A stretch of 64,000 nt of DNA. Source: JAGDMJ01 sp963809695. Lineage in GTDB: Bacteria; Bacteroidota; Ignavibacteria; UBA10030; UBA6906. The stretch spans positions 433,140 through 497,139 of the forward strand of contig CAWEKI010000008.1 in the NCBI GenBank assembly GCA_963809695.1, read 5' to 3'. Positions 1-8,138 of the stretch are shown here, piece after piece. The notes below the pieces were generated by a model. It searched no databases. It was not told the origin of the DNA and was given only the letters and a program-made list of their open reading frames with translations. The translations under genes and the position numbers were made by a program. How positions within the stretch are numbered: position 1 is the first letter of the stretch; each line of letters opens with the position of its first letter.

Positions 1-184
1 CATTGTCCTTGCAGGGGTCATGATGCTTCATCACCTGAAGGAAGATGACGCGGCGGATAAGATTGAGAAGGCGGTGCGAGAAGTCATTCGGGAGAGGAAA
101 AAGGTCACACGGGATCTGAATGCTGAAGCGCCGGTGGGAACTGTAGAAATGGGAGATGAGATAATCAGGAAGTTAACGGGGTAG
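1..184 (+). CDS. Isocitrate/isopropylmalate dehydrogenase, C-terminal end (partial)
   Basis: Only the last 60 codons are in the window, read from base 2 to the TAG at 182-184. The segment runs through VMMLHHLKEDDAADKIE and ends with PVGTVEMGDEIIRKLTG. This is the closing helix and the GT-x-E-M-x-D-x-I signature of the beta-decarboxylating dehydrogenase family, which covers NAD-isocitrate dehydrogenase, 3-isopropylmalate dehydrogenase and homoisocitrate dehydrogenase. The tail resembles bacterial NAD(P)-isocitrate dehydrogenases more than LeuB, which would make it the oxidative TCA-cycle step, but with the active site outside the window the choice is an inference. A strong hairpin follows immediately, and the next gene points towards it. 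Confidence 0.75.
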   Translation, partial: IVLAGVMMLHHLKEDDAADKIEKAVREVIRERKKVTRDLNAEAPVGTVEMGDEIIRKLTG

Positions 185-226
185 AGAAGCGAGGGGCACG
201 CATATGGGTTGGCAATCTCATAACCG

Positions 227-255
227 AACCGCCCGGTTTCCCGGGCGGTTTTATT
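227..255 (+). terminator. Rho-independent terminator after the dehydrogenase
   Basis: A perfect 10-bp stem (227-236 with 241-250) closes a four-base TTTC loop and is followed by TTATTAT. It lies between the stop of the plus-strand dehydrogenase and the end of the convergent M16 gene. Confidence 0.85.
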
Positions 256-273
256 ATCATATACCTTGTTGAA

Positions 274-1725
274 TCACTGGGTAGTCGGGTTGCCATCAAC
301 ATCGCACATCACCGTTGTTCCCGCGTGGAGCCCCTCGACACCCTGTTTGATGCTCTTCACATCGCCGACGATCACGACCGCCATTTTGTTCGTGTCCAGG
401 TAACTCTTCGCCACTCTCCGGATGTCGTCCATACTTACCTTGTCGATATTCTGCAGATAGCTCTCGTAGTAATTTTCCGGAAGGCCGTACAGGACGATAT
501 TCTGCAGCGCCCGGGCGATTTGTCCCGCGGTTTCGAAATTGAGCGCAAAGCCTCCCGTAAGGCCCTTCTTTGAAAAGGCCAGCTCTTCAGGCGTAATTCC
601 TTCCGCATGCATCCTGTCGAGCTCATAGAGCAGCTGGTGTACAGCAGTGTCGGTCCCGGTGGAAACAAAGCCACCGCTTGCCACGAATGGGCCGGGCTGC
701 TTGGCAAAGCTGAAGCCCGAGCGGGCCCCGTAGGTAAGACCGCGCCGCTCGCGCAGGTTCATGTTGATCCTGCTGGAGAACTGTCCGCCGAGGATCATGT
801 TCATGACCGTCACCGGGAAGAAATCGGGGGTCTTCCGTGCAAGTGCCGGGTACCCGACACGGATCTCCGACTGCGGAGCCCCGGGCTTGTCGATGAGATA
901 CACGCGCCGGACGTCGATCGGTTTTGCGGCTGGAACGACCAGGCCTGGAATGTCCGCCTTCGTCCAATCGGACAGGCTCTTCTCGAGGCTTTTCACCAGA
1001 CCGGCAAGCTTTGCGTCACCGACGACGATGAGCGTGGCGTTGTTGGGCCTGTAATATGTGCCATAGAAGTTGACAAGATCCTGCCGGGTAAAGGATTTAA
1101 CCGACTGTTCGGTGCCCGAAGGGTCGTTCCCGTACGGATTGTTGGCGCCGTAAATAATGTGGTTGAACGCCAGCGATGCGATCGTGGCGGCACGGTCTTT
1201 CTGTTGCAGGAGCCCTGTCAGACGCTGGCTTCTCAGCCGATCGAACTCCTTCTCAGGGAACGTCGGATGAGAGATGACGTCGCCGAACACGCCGAGCGCC
1301 TCATCCAGGTGTTTGCTCAGGGTTTCGAGGCTGGCAAATGTCCCGTCCAGCCCCGCCCGCACTGCCATGGACGCACCGATGAAGTCCAGCCGATCGGCAA
1401 TCTGCAGGGCATCCAGTGTTGTGGTGCCGGCATCCATCACCTCTGCCGTCATGGTGGCGACGCCCGGCTTTGTTGACGGATCATGGTCCGAGCCCGCCTG
1501 GATCACCAGGTTCAGCGACAGCATGGGAAGCTTGTGCTGTTCCACCAGCCAGACCTCCAGGCCGTTGCTGAGAGTTGCCTTTTGAATCGCGGGAAGCTCG
1601 ATCTTGGGCAGCGGTTGCCCGGCCGGACGTTTCGTCCGATCTGCCGTGTCTTGCGATGATGCGCCAGTGGTTGCCATGGAAATTCCCAGCAATGCGATGA
1701 GTGAACCGAGTGTGAGGGAGTTCAT
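274..1725 (-). CDS. M16 family peptidase-like protein, catalytically inactive subunit
   Basis: 483 residues with an N-terminal signal peptide (about 1-25, ending near TGASSQ), so probably periplasmic or surface-exposed. The two-lobed M16 (insulinase/pitrilysin) fold is recognisable. In the N-terminal lobe the zinc-binding HxxEH is replaced by TMTAEV in the sequence GVATMTAEVMDAGT, so no metal site is present. The C-terminal lobe keeps the substrate-binding RERRGLTYGARSGF element typical of the non-catalytic partner. It starts inside the stop codon of the upstream active M16 gene (ATGA overlap at 1722-1725), so the two are translationally coupled. By analogy with bacterial two-subunit M16B enzymes and mitochondrial processing peptidase, they probably form a heterodimer that degrades or processes peptides in the envelope. 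Confidence 0.88.
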   Translation of the reverse strand: MNSLTLGSLIALLGISMATTGASSQDTADRTKRPAGQPLPKIELPAIQKATLSNGLEVWLVEQHKLPMLSLNLVIQAGSDHDPSTKPGVATMTAEVMDAGTTTLDALQIADRLDFIGASMAVRAGLDGTFASLETLSKHLDEALGVFGDVISHPTFPEKEFDRLRSQRLTGLLQQKDRAATIASLAFNHIIYGANNPYGNDPSGTEQSVKSFTRQDLVNFYGTYYRPNNATLIVVGDAKLAGLVKSLEKSLSDWTKADIPGLVVPAAKPIDVRRVYLIDKPGAPQSEIRVGYPALARKTPDFFPVTVMNMILGGQFSSRINMNLRERRGLTYGARSGFSFAKQPGPFVASGGFVSTGTDTAVHQLLYELDRMHAEGITPEELAFSKKGLTGGFALNFETAGQIARALQNIVLYGLPENYYESYLQNIDKVSMDDIRRVAKSYLDTNKMAVVIVGDVKSIKQGVEGLHAGTTVMCDVDGNPTTQ

Positions 1726-3104
1726 TTCGCGTCCTCCATTCCCTTGATCAACGTGCCCTGGGCCGCCAATTCGGGTTTCCCCTGGGGCACGATGCTCAGG
1801 ACGACTTTCTTGCCGCCGAAGACTTTCTTTGCAGCGGCCTGCACTTCCTCCGGCGTGATCCCTTTGAATCGGTCCATCTCACGGTTGAAATTCTGCGCAT
1901 CACCGGTGAGCGTGTGATACGTTGCCAGAGCACTTGCCAGGCCGAGGACCGTCGCCTGTCGCCTGACCAGTTGGACCTCCTTGTTGTTCAGCGATGTCTG
2001 AATCTCTTTTTCCGTGACTCCTTTGTTCATGACATCGGCGAGCACCCCGTCGACGGCAGATTCCATTTCGGTGAGTGACTTGCCGGGTTTGGCCGTCACG
2101 TCAATGCTTGCAATCCCCGCGATCTCGGAACCATTCTGCGATGCCGATGCCGACTGAGCGATCTGCCGGTCATAGACAAGCGATTTGTACAGGCGGGAAT
2201 TCTTGCCGGCGCTGAGGATGTCTGTCAACACGTCCAGCACTGCGTCTTCGCGTGTCTCCATCGGCGCGCTCGGCCAGTCCATGAAGAGCCGGGGGAGCTG
2301 CACCTTGTCTTCAAAAACCATCCTCTTGTCTTCTTTCAGAGTGACCGCCTGGACCTGCGGGCGGTCAATGGGCTTTCCTTCGGGGATAGGGCCGAAGTAT
2401 TTCTCAACCCACCCTCTTGTCTGCTTCGGATCGAAATTACCAACGATCACCAGGCACGCGTTGTTCGGCGCGTAATAGAGCCGGAAGAACTCCTTCACAT
2501 CGTCCAGGGCAGCGGCCGAGAGGTCCACCATATACCCGATTACGGGCCAGCTGTACGGGTGTCCCTCGGGGAAGAGAGCCTTGGCAATCTTCTCGTAAGC
2601 CGTTCCGTACGGCCGGTTGTCATAGTTCTGTCGCCGCTCGTTCTTCACCACGTCACGCTGGTTGTCCAGCTTCGATTGTGTGAGCGCAGGAAGCAGGAAG
2701 CCCATCCGGTCCGACTCCATGTAGAGCGCCAGCTCCAGATAGTTGCTCGGCACGACTTCGAAGTAGTTGGTCCGGTCTTCGGTGGTCGAGCCGTTGATGT
2801 TCGCACCGATCTCCTGAAGCAGCTTGAAGTGCTCACCATCGGCGATGTGCTCCGACCCTTTGAACATGACATGTTCGAAGAGGTGCGCGAAGCCCGTCCT
2901 TTTCAATTTCTCGTTCTTTGAACCGACATGGTACATGACCTGCACCGCGGTGACTGGCACCGAGTGGTCTTCATGCAAAATGACAGTGAGGCCATTCGGG
3001 AGGCGGTACTGGTCGATCTGGAGTGTCGGCTGAGCGGCCACAGTGGATGCAGTGATCATCAGGAGGCCCACAAGTGCAGCGAGGGGAGGGGCAGTTGATT
3101 GCAT
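1722..3104 (-). CDS. M16 family zinc peptidase, active subunit
   Basis: 460 residues with a cleavable signal peptide (about 1-24, ending STVAAQ). The inverted zinc motif HLFEH is intact in GFAHLFEHVMFKGSEH near residue 75. The downstream glutamate expected as the third ligand lies in the TTEDRTNYFEVVP stretch. The C-terminal lobe has SAGKNSRLYKSLVYD, the usual RLY substrate-contact segment. The ATG is preceded by AAGGAAAA on the minus strand. It is the first gene of a two-gene operon and overlaps its inactive paralogue by four bases. Its substrate cannot be told from sequence. Confidence 0.92.
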   Translation of the reverse strand: MQSTAPPLAALVGLLMITASTVAAQPTLQIDQYRLPNGLTVILHEDHSVPVTAVQVMYHVGSKNEKLKRTGFAHLFEHVMFKGSEHIADGEHFKLLQEIGANINGSTTEDRTNYFEVVPSNYLELALYMESDRMGFLLPALTQSKLDNQRDVVKNERRQNYDNRPYGTAYEKIAKALFPEGHPYSWPVIGYMVDLSAAALDDVKEFFRLYYAPNNACLVIVGNFDPKQTRGWVEKYFGPIPEGKPIDRPQVQAVTLKEDKRMVFEDKVQLPRLFMDWPSAPMETREDAVLDVLTDILSAGKNSRLYKSLVYDRQIAQSASASQNGSEIAGIASIDVTAKPGKSLTEMESAVDGVLADVMNKGVTEKEIQTSLNNKEVQLVRRQATVLGLASALATYHTLTGDAQNFNREMDRFKGITPEEVQAAAKKVFGGKKVVLSIVPQGKPELAAQGTLIKGMEDAK

Positions 3105-3146
3105 TGATGATTTTCCTTATCTAGTGGTGGGATCATTGACTTTAAT

Positions 3147-4337
3147 ATGACAAATCTACGAAGAAAAGTCCAGCAAATGATGCTGGCGTTGCTTGTCGTG
3201 GCGGTTCCCGCACAGGCGCAAACCATCGATTCGATGGTCTCCGCAGTCTCGGATTCTGCACTTTTTACAACAATTGCCGGTCTGCAGGGGTTCGGGTCCC
3301 GGCATTACCTCTTTGGGAACAGCAGCCAGGTCGCAAAATGGGTGCGCGGGCAATTTGTGGCTTCCGGCCTGGCAGACGTGGTCCTGGATGCCTTCACGTA
3401 TGGCGGTACTGTCCAGACAAATGTGGTCGCGACGTTGCCCGGAATCCGGTATCCTCATAAGGAGATCGTAGTAGGGGGCCACGTCGATTCCTGGGCATCA
3501 GTCGCCTCGCAAGCACCCGGAGCAGATGATGATGCCTCGGGGACGGCCGCAGTGCTTGAGATCGCGCGCGTGATCGTGTCTTCCGGGTATCGGCCCGCGG
3601 CGACAATTCGGTTCATTGGGTTTGCCGCGGAGGAGGCGGGGCTGGAAGGGAGCGGCCATTATGCGGAAGAGGCGAAAGTGGAAGGGCGAGACATCGCTCT
3701 CATGATCAACTTTGATATGATCGGTTATACCTCAAGCGCAAATCCGGAGAGACGATTCTATGTTGTCAGCTATTCTTCCGGCACCGAAATCGCGGGGCTG
3801 GTCTCATCCGCCGCCACCATGTATACTTCTCTTGTGCCTGTGACAACTACCCAGTACCAGGGAAATGTGGACAGCTACTCCTTTGCAGCGCGGGGGTATG
3901 CCGCGGCCACGTGCATCGAATATGTGTTCAATCCTTTCTACCATAGCACCAATGACCTGCTCAGCGCGCTCGACAGTTCGTATGTCAGGGACATCACGCG
4001 CACTGGACTTGCGGCCATATTGCTGTTCGACGCGGACGTAGCGTCATCCGTGCCGCCTCAGGAGTTTGCTCCTGCTGCAGCCCGATTGGATCAGAATTAT
4101 CCGAACCCGTTCAATCCGAGAACAGTAATCAGTAGTCAGTTGCCAGCAGCGAGTCATGTACGGCTGGTGGTTTATGATGTTCTCGGTCGGGAGGTCGCCG
4201 TCCTGGCAGATGAGAGAAGAACAGCGGGGACCTATCGGGATACCTTCGATGCTGGTGGCTTCTCCAGCGGCGTCTACATCTATCGCCTGACAGCGGGACA
4301 ATTTGTCGAGTCCCGATCGATGATTCTCTTGAGATAA
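3147..4337 (+). CDS. Secreted M28 family aminopeptidase with C-terminal sorting domain
   Basis: 396 residues. A signal peptide (about 1-25, ending PAQAQ) is followed by an M28 zinc-peptidase domain. Ligand motifs are visible in order: GGHVDSW (His, Asp), PGADDDASGT (bridging Asp), FAAEEAGLEGS (catalytic Glu then Glu ligand), INFDMIGY (Asp) and FYHSTND (His). From about residue 313 it carries LDQNYPNPFNPRTVISSQLP, then a beta-rich tail with DVLGREVAVL and SSGVYIYRL, ending in MILLR. This is the C-terminal secretion/sorting domain of Bacteroidota/Chlorobiota-type exported proteins, so it is predicted to be released or held at the cell surface. It is divergent from the M16 pair with only 42 bases between start codons. 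Confidence 0.92.
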   Translation: MTNLRRKVQQMMLALLVVAVPAQAQTIDSMVSAVSDSALFTTIAGLQGFGSRHYLFGNSSQVAKWVRGQFVASGLADVVLDAFTYGGTVQTNVVATLPGIRYPHKEIVVGGHVDSWASVASQAPGADDDASGTAAVLEIARVIVSSGYRPAATIRFIGFAAEEAGLEGSGHYAEEAKVEGRDIALMINFDMIGYTSSANPERRFYVVSYSSGTEIAGLVSSAATMYTSLVPVTTTQYQGNVDSYSFAARGYAAATCIEYVFNPFYHSTNDLLSALDSSYVRDITRTGLAAILLFDADVASSVPPQEFAPAAARLDQNYPNPFNPRTVISSQLPAASHVRLVVYDVLGREVAVLADERRTAGTYRDTFDAGGFSSGVYIYRLTAGQFVESRSMILLR

Positions 4338-4424
4338 GGACATTTGTCCTCCTATTTTTTGGGTGATTTTTGGGCGAGGCGTTTCCTGGCAGGATGCCAC
4401 GTTGCACCAGTATCGGGAGAATCC

Positions 4425-5846
4425 ATGATCCGTCATGGGGTCTTCATTCCATTGGGGGTGATCGTTTCCAGTCTGCTTGTCGGATGCGGCGGATTCTCTG
4501 CAGTCGACCAGTATCAGTCTGACCGGGTTTCAAGATACGTTCCTGGAATCCCTTCGTTCGACTTCGAGCCGGTTCCATCGGTGCCAGGTCAGCGTGCTGG
4601 ATTCGATCTGTACCTGTCTATTCCCTCGACCTCGCTGACATTTGAGAAGGAGGGAAACCAGTTCCGGGCTATGCACGAAGTGCGGGTAGCCCTTCATACT
4701 GCAAAAGAGAAGTCCTTTGTGATGGAGCGGTCGTGGACAGAGACCACGCCCGTGTCCTCTTATCATGCCACGCAGCGGCGTGACCCGTTCCTCTTTCGCC
4801 GCCATCTTGATGCCCCTCCCGGCGAATATGAGATTGAGGTTACCCTCGAGAACCTCAGCAGCGGGAAAAGCAGTGCCCGGACCCAGTTTTTGTCAGTTCC
4901 GGATTCGGCCGAAAGAGCCATGTACATCGGGAAGGTATTGATACAGGCCCGCACCGATCGGGGGGCCTTTTTGCCCGTTGTGGCGTCTCATGTTCCCTCC
5001 GGTCTCGATTCCCTTGAGTGCGTCACCACGCTCTGCAATCTGAACGCTTCCCGCCCTTCGCTGGCAACCCTTGCACTCTTGCGCTACCAGTCCGATACTC
5101 TCCCTGCGTTGCCCCCGATGGATATCACTACCTTTGACCTTCCCCTGGGTTATGGCATGCTGAGATTTGAGAGACCGGAGACCGTCGAGGTGCAGACGCG
5201 TCCCATTGCGGCCGGAATTAAGGAAGAAGAGCTTACAATGGGGCTGCGCGGTTTGCCGGCCGGCAACTACCTGGTTGCATTCCAAGTGCATTTTCCCGCG
5301 GCACTGCCGGTTTTCCCGGACACGCTGCTTCGCGCGGAACGATTCATTTCGCTGGGGGGGCCGACATTCCCGCGGCCCTCTACGCTCTCTGAGCTGATTG
5401 AATCTATGGTATACATTGCCCGACGGCCTGAGATGAAATTGCTCCGGGAGGCACCAACTCCTGAGACTGCGCGTGCCCGCTTCGACTCCCTCTGGCTTTC
5501 CTTCCGCTCCGACAAGAAAATTGCAGCGGACATGATCAACAAGTATTACAGCCGTGTTGAAGAAGCAAACCGACGCTTCACATCGACGAAGGAAGGGTGG
5601 AGGACCGACCAGGGGATGCTGTTCATTATTCTCGGCCCGCCGCTGGATGTCAGGGAGACAAAAGACCAGGCAATCTGGTACTATGATATGCGCGGGGGGG
5701 ATGCGGTGAACGTCTATACCTTCCAACGTCGTGTTGTGGCGGACGGCGGGATCGGGTTGATGACCTTCACGCTCTTGCGGCAGGCTTACTACGAAAACCT
5801 CTGGACGCGCATGGTGGAAAAGTGGAGAAGCGGGGAAGTGTTCTGA
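4425..5846 (+). CDS. GWxTD domain lipoprotein
   Basis: 473 residues from the ATG at 4425. That start is preferred over an upstream in-frame codon because it puts a clean lipoprotein signal at the N-terminus, with the lipobox LVGC near residue 21. The middle part is beta-rich and unannotated. The C-terminal 110 residues match the GWxTD domain: FDSLWLSFRSDKKIAADMIN, then a helical YYSRVEEANRRF, STKEGWRTDQG and MLFIILGPPLDV. GWxTD proteins are envelope lipoproteins of unknown biochemical role, common in Ignavibacteria, Acidobacteria and relatives. The gene is co-oriented with the M28 peptidase upstream and dusB downstream. Confidence 0.85.
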   Translation: MIRHGVFIPLGVIVSSLLVGCGGFSAVDQYQSDRVSRYVPGIPSFDFEPVPSVPGQRAGFDLYLSIPSTSLTFEKEGNQFRAMHEVRVALHTAKEKSFVMERSWTETTPVSSYHATQRRDPFLFRRHLDAPPGEYEIEVTLENLSSGKSSARTQFLSVPDSAERAMYIGKVLIQARTDRGAFLPVVASHVPSGLDSLECVTTLCNLNASRPSLATLALLRYQSDTLPALPPMDITTFDLPLGYGMLRFERPETVEVQTRPIAAGIKEEELTMGLRGLPAGNYLVAFQVHFPAALPVFPDTLLRAERFISLGGPTFPRPSTLSELIESMVYIARRPEMKLLREAPTPETARARFDSLWLSFRSDKKIAADMINKYYSRVEEANRRFTSTKEGWRTDQGMLFIILGPPLDVRETKDQAIWYYDMRGGDAVNVYTFQRRVVADGGIGLMTFTLLRQAYYENLWTRMVEKWRSGEVF

Positions 5847-5896
5847 AGGCTGTTGCTCTTCTTGATTCTCCCTCTCAATCTGTCTATCTTGTAGAC

Positions 5897-6907
5897 ATGA
5901 AAATCGGGAAAACCGACATACATCAGGGCATTTTCCTCGCCCCAATGGAGGATGTGACCGATCTCCCGTTCCGCGTGATCTGCAAGCGTCTTGGCGCAGA
6001 CATGGTGTACACGGAGTTCGTCAATTCGGATGGGCTGGTCCGGGGGAATAAAAAGACCCGGCAGAAGATGCTCTTCTGGGAAGAAGAGAGGCCCGTCGGC
6101 ATCCAGATCTATGGCGGGAACATTGACGCAATGGAAGGGGCAGCCCAACTTGCAGAGAGCTTCAATCCAGACCTGATTGACATCAACTGCGGTTGCTGGG
6201 TAAAGGACGTGGCAATGCGCGGAGCCGGCGCAGGCTTGCTGCGCGACCTGCCAAAGATGGAAAAGATCGCTTCGGCGGTCGTCAACGCCGTCAAGGTCCC
6301 GGTGACATTGAAGACCAGGCTTGGATGGGACGCACAGAACATCCGGATCGTTGACGTCGCTCGGATGTGCCAGAACGTCGGCGTTGCGGCGTTGACCATC
6401 CATTGCCGGACCAGAGACCAGGGGCATAGGGGCACGGTCGACTACAGCTGGATTCCCAGGATCAAGGAAGCCGTCTCCATCCCCGTGATCGTGAACGGCG
6501 ACATTGTGACGGTTCAGGATATCAAGTCCGCCTTTGAGAGCACCGGCTGCGATGCGGTTATGATCGGGCGCGGCGCGTTGACCAATCCCTGGATTTTCCG
6601 GCAAGCAAGACATTTCCTTGCCTCCGGCGAGCTCCTTCCCGAGCCCACTCTGGAAGAGCGCATCGATCTCCTGCGCGAGCACCTCCGGCTTTCCGTGGAG
6701 TACAAAGGGGAACGGGCCGGTGTCATCGAGCTGCGCAAACATTACTCCGGATTCCTGCGTGGAATGCCTCACGTTTCCAAAGTGCGTACGGAGTTGATGC
6801 AATTCACCGAAGCGGCGCCTATTCTGGAGCATCTCACCAGGTTCCTCGAACTGTACTCTCCTGCCGTTCCTGTGCCGCGCGAATTTACGCCTGCTGAAGC
6901 ATCCTGA
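5897..6907 (+). CDS. dusB: tRNA dihydrouridine synthase, DusB type
   Basis: 336 residues from the ATG at 5897, chosen because the protein then begins with the conserved strand MKIGKTDIHQGIFLAPMEDVTD. It is an FMN-dependent TIM barrel that reduces uridines in the tRNA D-loop. Motifs seen are APMEDVTDLPFR (FMN contact), VGIQIYGG, the catalytic-loop segment DINCGCWVKDVAMRGAGAGLL, HCRTRDQGHRG, and VNGDIVTVQD followed by GCDAVMIGRGALTNPWIF. The catalytic cysteine is in place, but the usual Gly-Cys-Pro is Gly-Cys-Trp here. It begins 50 bases after the GWxTD gene and may be co-transcribed with it. Confidence 0.9.
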   Translation: MKIGKTDIHQGIFLAPMEDVTDLPFRVICKRLGADMVYTEFVNSDGLVRGNKKTRQKMLFWEEERPVGIQIYGGNIDAMEGAAQLAESFNPDLIDINCGCWVKDVAMRGAGAGLLRDLPKMEKIASAVVNAVKVPVTLKTRLGWDAQNIRIVDVARMCQNVGVAALTIHCRTRDQGHRGTVDYSWIPRIKEAVSIPVIVNGDIVTVQDIKSAFESTGCDAVMIGRGALTNPWIFRQARHFLASGELLPEPTLEERIDLLREHLRLSVEYKGERAGVIELRKHYSGFLRGMPHVSKVRTELMQFTEAAPILEHLTRFLELYSPAVPVPREFTPAEAS

Positions 6908-6923
6908 GCCTCAATATGCCTGT

Positions 6924-6950
6924 CGTCCTGAATAAAAGCCTTTCAGGACG
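6924..6950 (+). other. Hairpin downstream of dusB
   Basis: A perfect 9-bp stem (6924-6932 with 6942-6950) and a 9-base loop, with no T-run after it. It lies in the 127-base gap between dusB and the polyketide synthase. It could be a Rho-assisted terminator or a processing site. Confidence 0.4.
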
Positions 6951-7034
6951 GTAAGGGCGATTGATATACGCAGAGGCTTGTGGAATTTTCGCCTGCTCTC
7001 AACCGTTTAGTGGGTAGCAACTATCGGAGACATC

Positions 7035-8085
7035 ATGAGATCAGCGCCCCGCATCGTCGCACTCGGCACGGCTACACCGTCGAACCGATATTCTCAGCGA
7101 GAGATCTACGACATCTCGACCCGCTTCTTCCCCGCCTACCGGGACCGCCGGATCGAGCAGATCTTCATGTCCAGTGATATCGAATATCGCCACCTCGCGT
7201 TTGACAGGGAGACGTTCGTCCCTTTTGAGACTGCAGACGAGCTTCATGCGCGATTCAGTGAGAATGCCGTCCCGGTTGCAGCTGATGCAATCAGGCGTTG
7301 CCTGCAAACGGGGGCGTTGGCCATCAATGAGATCGATTACGTTGTTGCCGTCACCTGTACGGGATACCTCTGCCCGGGATTGTCCGCGCTGCTCATCAAA
7401 GAGCTCGGCATGCGCACAAACCTGCAGAGGGCGGATCTGGTGGGAATGGGATGTGCCGGTGCCCTGCCGGGGCTTCAGCGCGGGTATGACTATGTCATGG
7501 CCTATCCTGACCGGAAGGCTCTGGTGGTGACCGTGGAAATCTGTTCGGCCTGCTATTACGTAGACGATTCGCTCGAAACGGTTGTAGGAAATGCGATCTG
7601 CGCGGATGGTGCGGCGGCGGTTGTGGTGGCGAACAGTGAGGCGATGAACGGACCGGCGATTATACGGTTCGAAACACTTCTCGAGCCATCCTTCATCGAC
7701 ACGGTCGGTTTTCAGATTTCGAAGCGGCAAACTGCGCATCGTCCTTTCGAAAGACATCCGGGAATCTGCAGGAGGCCTGGCGGAGAGCGTCATTAGCAGC
7801 ATGTTGCAGCAGGAGGGGATCACACGGGAGGACGTACGGCACTGGATTATCCACTCCGGCGGACGGAAGGTCATTGACAGCATCAAGAAGGAAGTGGGCC
7901 TCAGCGAAGAACAGCTGGAACACAGCAGGTGTGTGTTGCGGAACTTCGGCAACATGTCCTCCCCGACGGTGCTCTTCGTATTGAATGAGGTCATGACCAA
8001 CGAGGAGCCAGAGCAGGGAGACATCGGCGTCATGCTCGCCATGGGTCCCGGACTCGCGATCGAAGGAGCTGTCCTGCGCTGGTGA
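7035..8085 (+). pseudogene. Type III polyketide synthase (chalcone/stilbene synthase-like), frameshifted
   Basis: Two reading frames together spell one complete type III PKS of about 350 residues. The first (7035 to about 7709) carries the N-terminal thiolase fold with the nucleophile Cys140 in VGMGCAGALPGL. The second (about 7713-8085) carries the remaining triad residues, His in WIIHSGGRKVID and Asn in NFGNMSSPTVLFVL, ending MGPGLAIEGAVLRW. Removing one T from the TTTT run at 7709-7712 restores an uninterrupted reading through VGFRFRSGKLRIVLSKDIR. The rest of the sequence is undamaged, so this is either a very recent single-base mutation or a sequence error. The family condenses malonyl-CoA onto an acyl-CoA starter to make alkylresorcinols or pyrones. 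The FAD reductase starts 53 bases later. Confidence 0.85.
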
Positions 8086-8138
8086 GAGTCGGCAGGACAA
8101 TGCGGAGTCGTCCTAGACATTATCCCGGAGGGAATTTC

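Noticed and set aside
607..1476. Long open frame opposite the inactive M16 gene (and similar antisense frames at 4893-5945, 18162-19520, 41760-43034, 45004-46443)
   Set aside because: They are antisense to genes with clear family motifs, their products have no recognisable features, and GC-rich codon bias on the real strand explains the lack of stops.
7700..7720. Programmed frameshift in the polyketide synthase
   Set aside because: There is no slippery heptamer with downstream structure, and no such mechanism is known for type III PKS; a single-base error or mutation is simpler.
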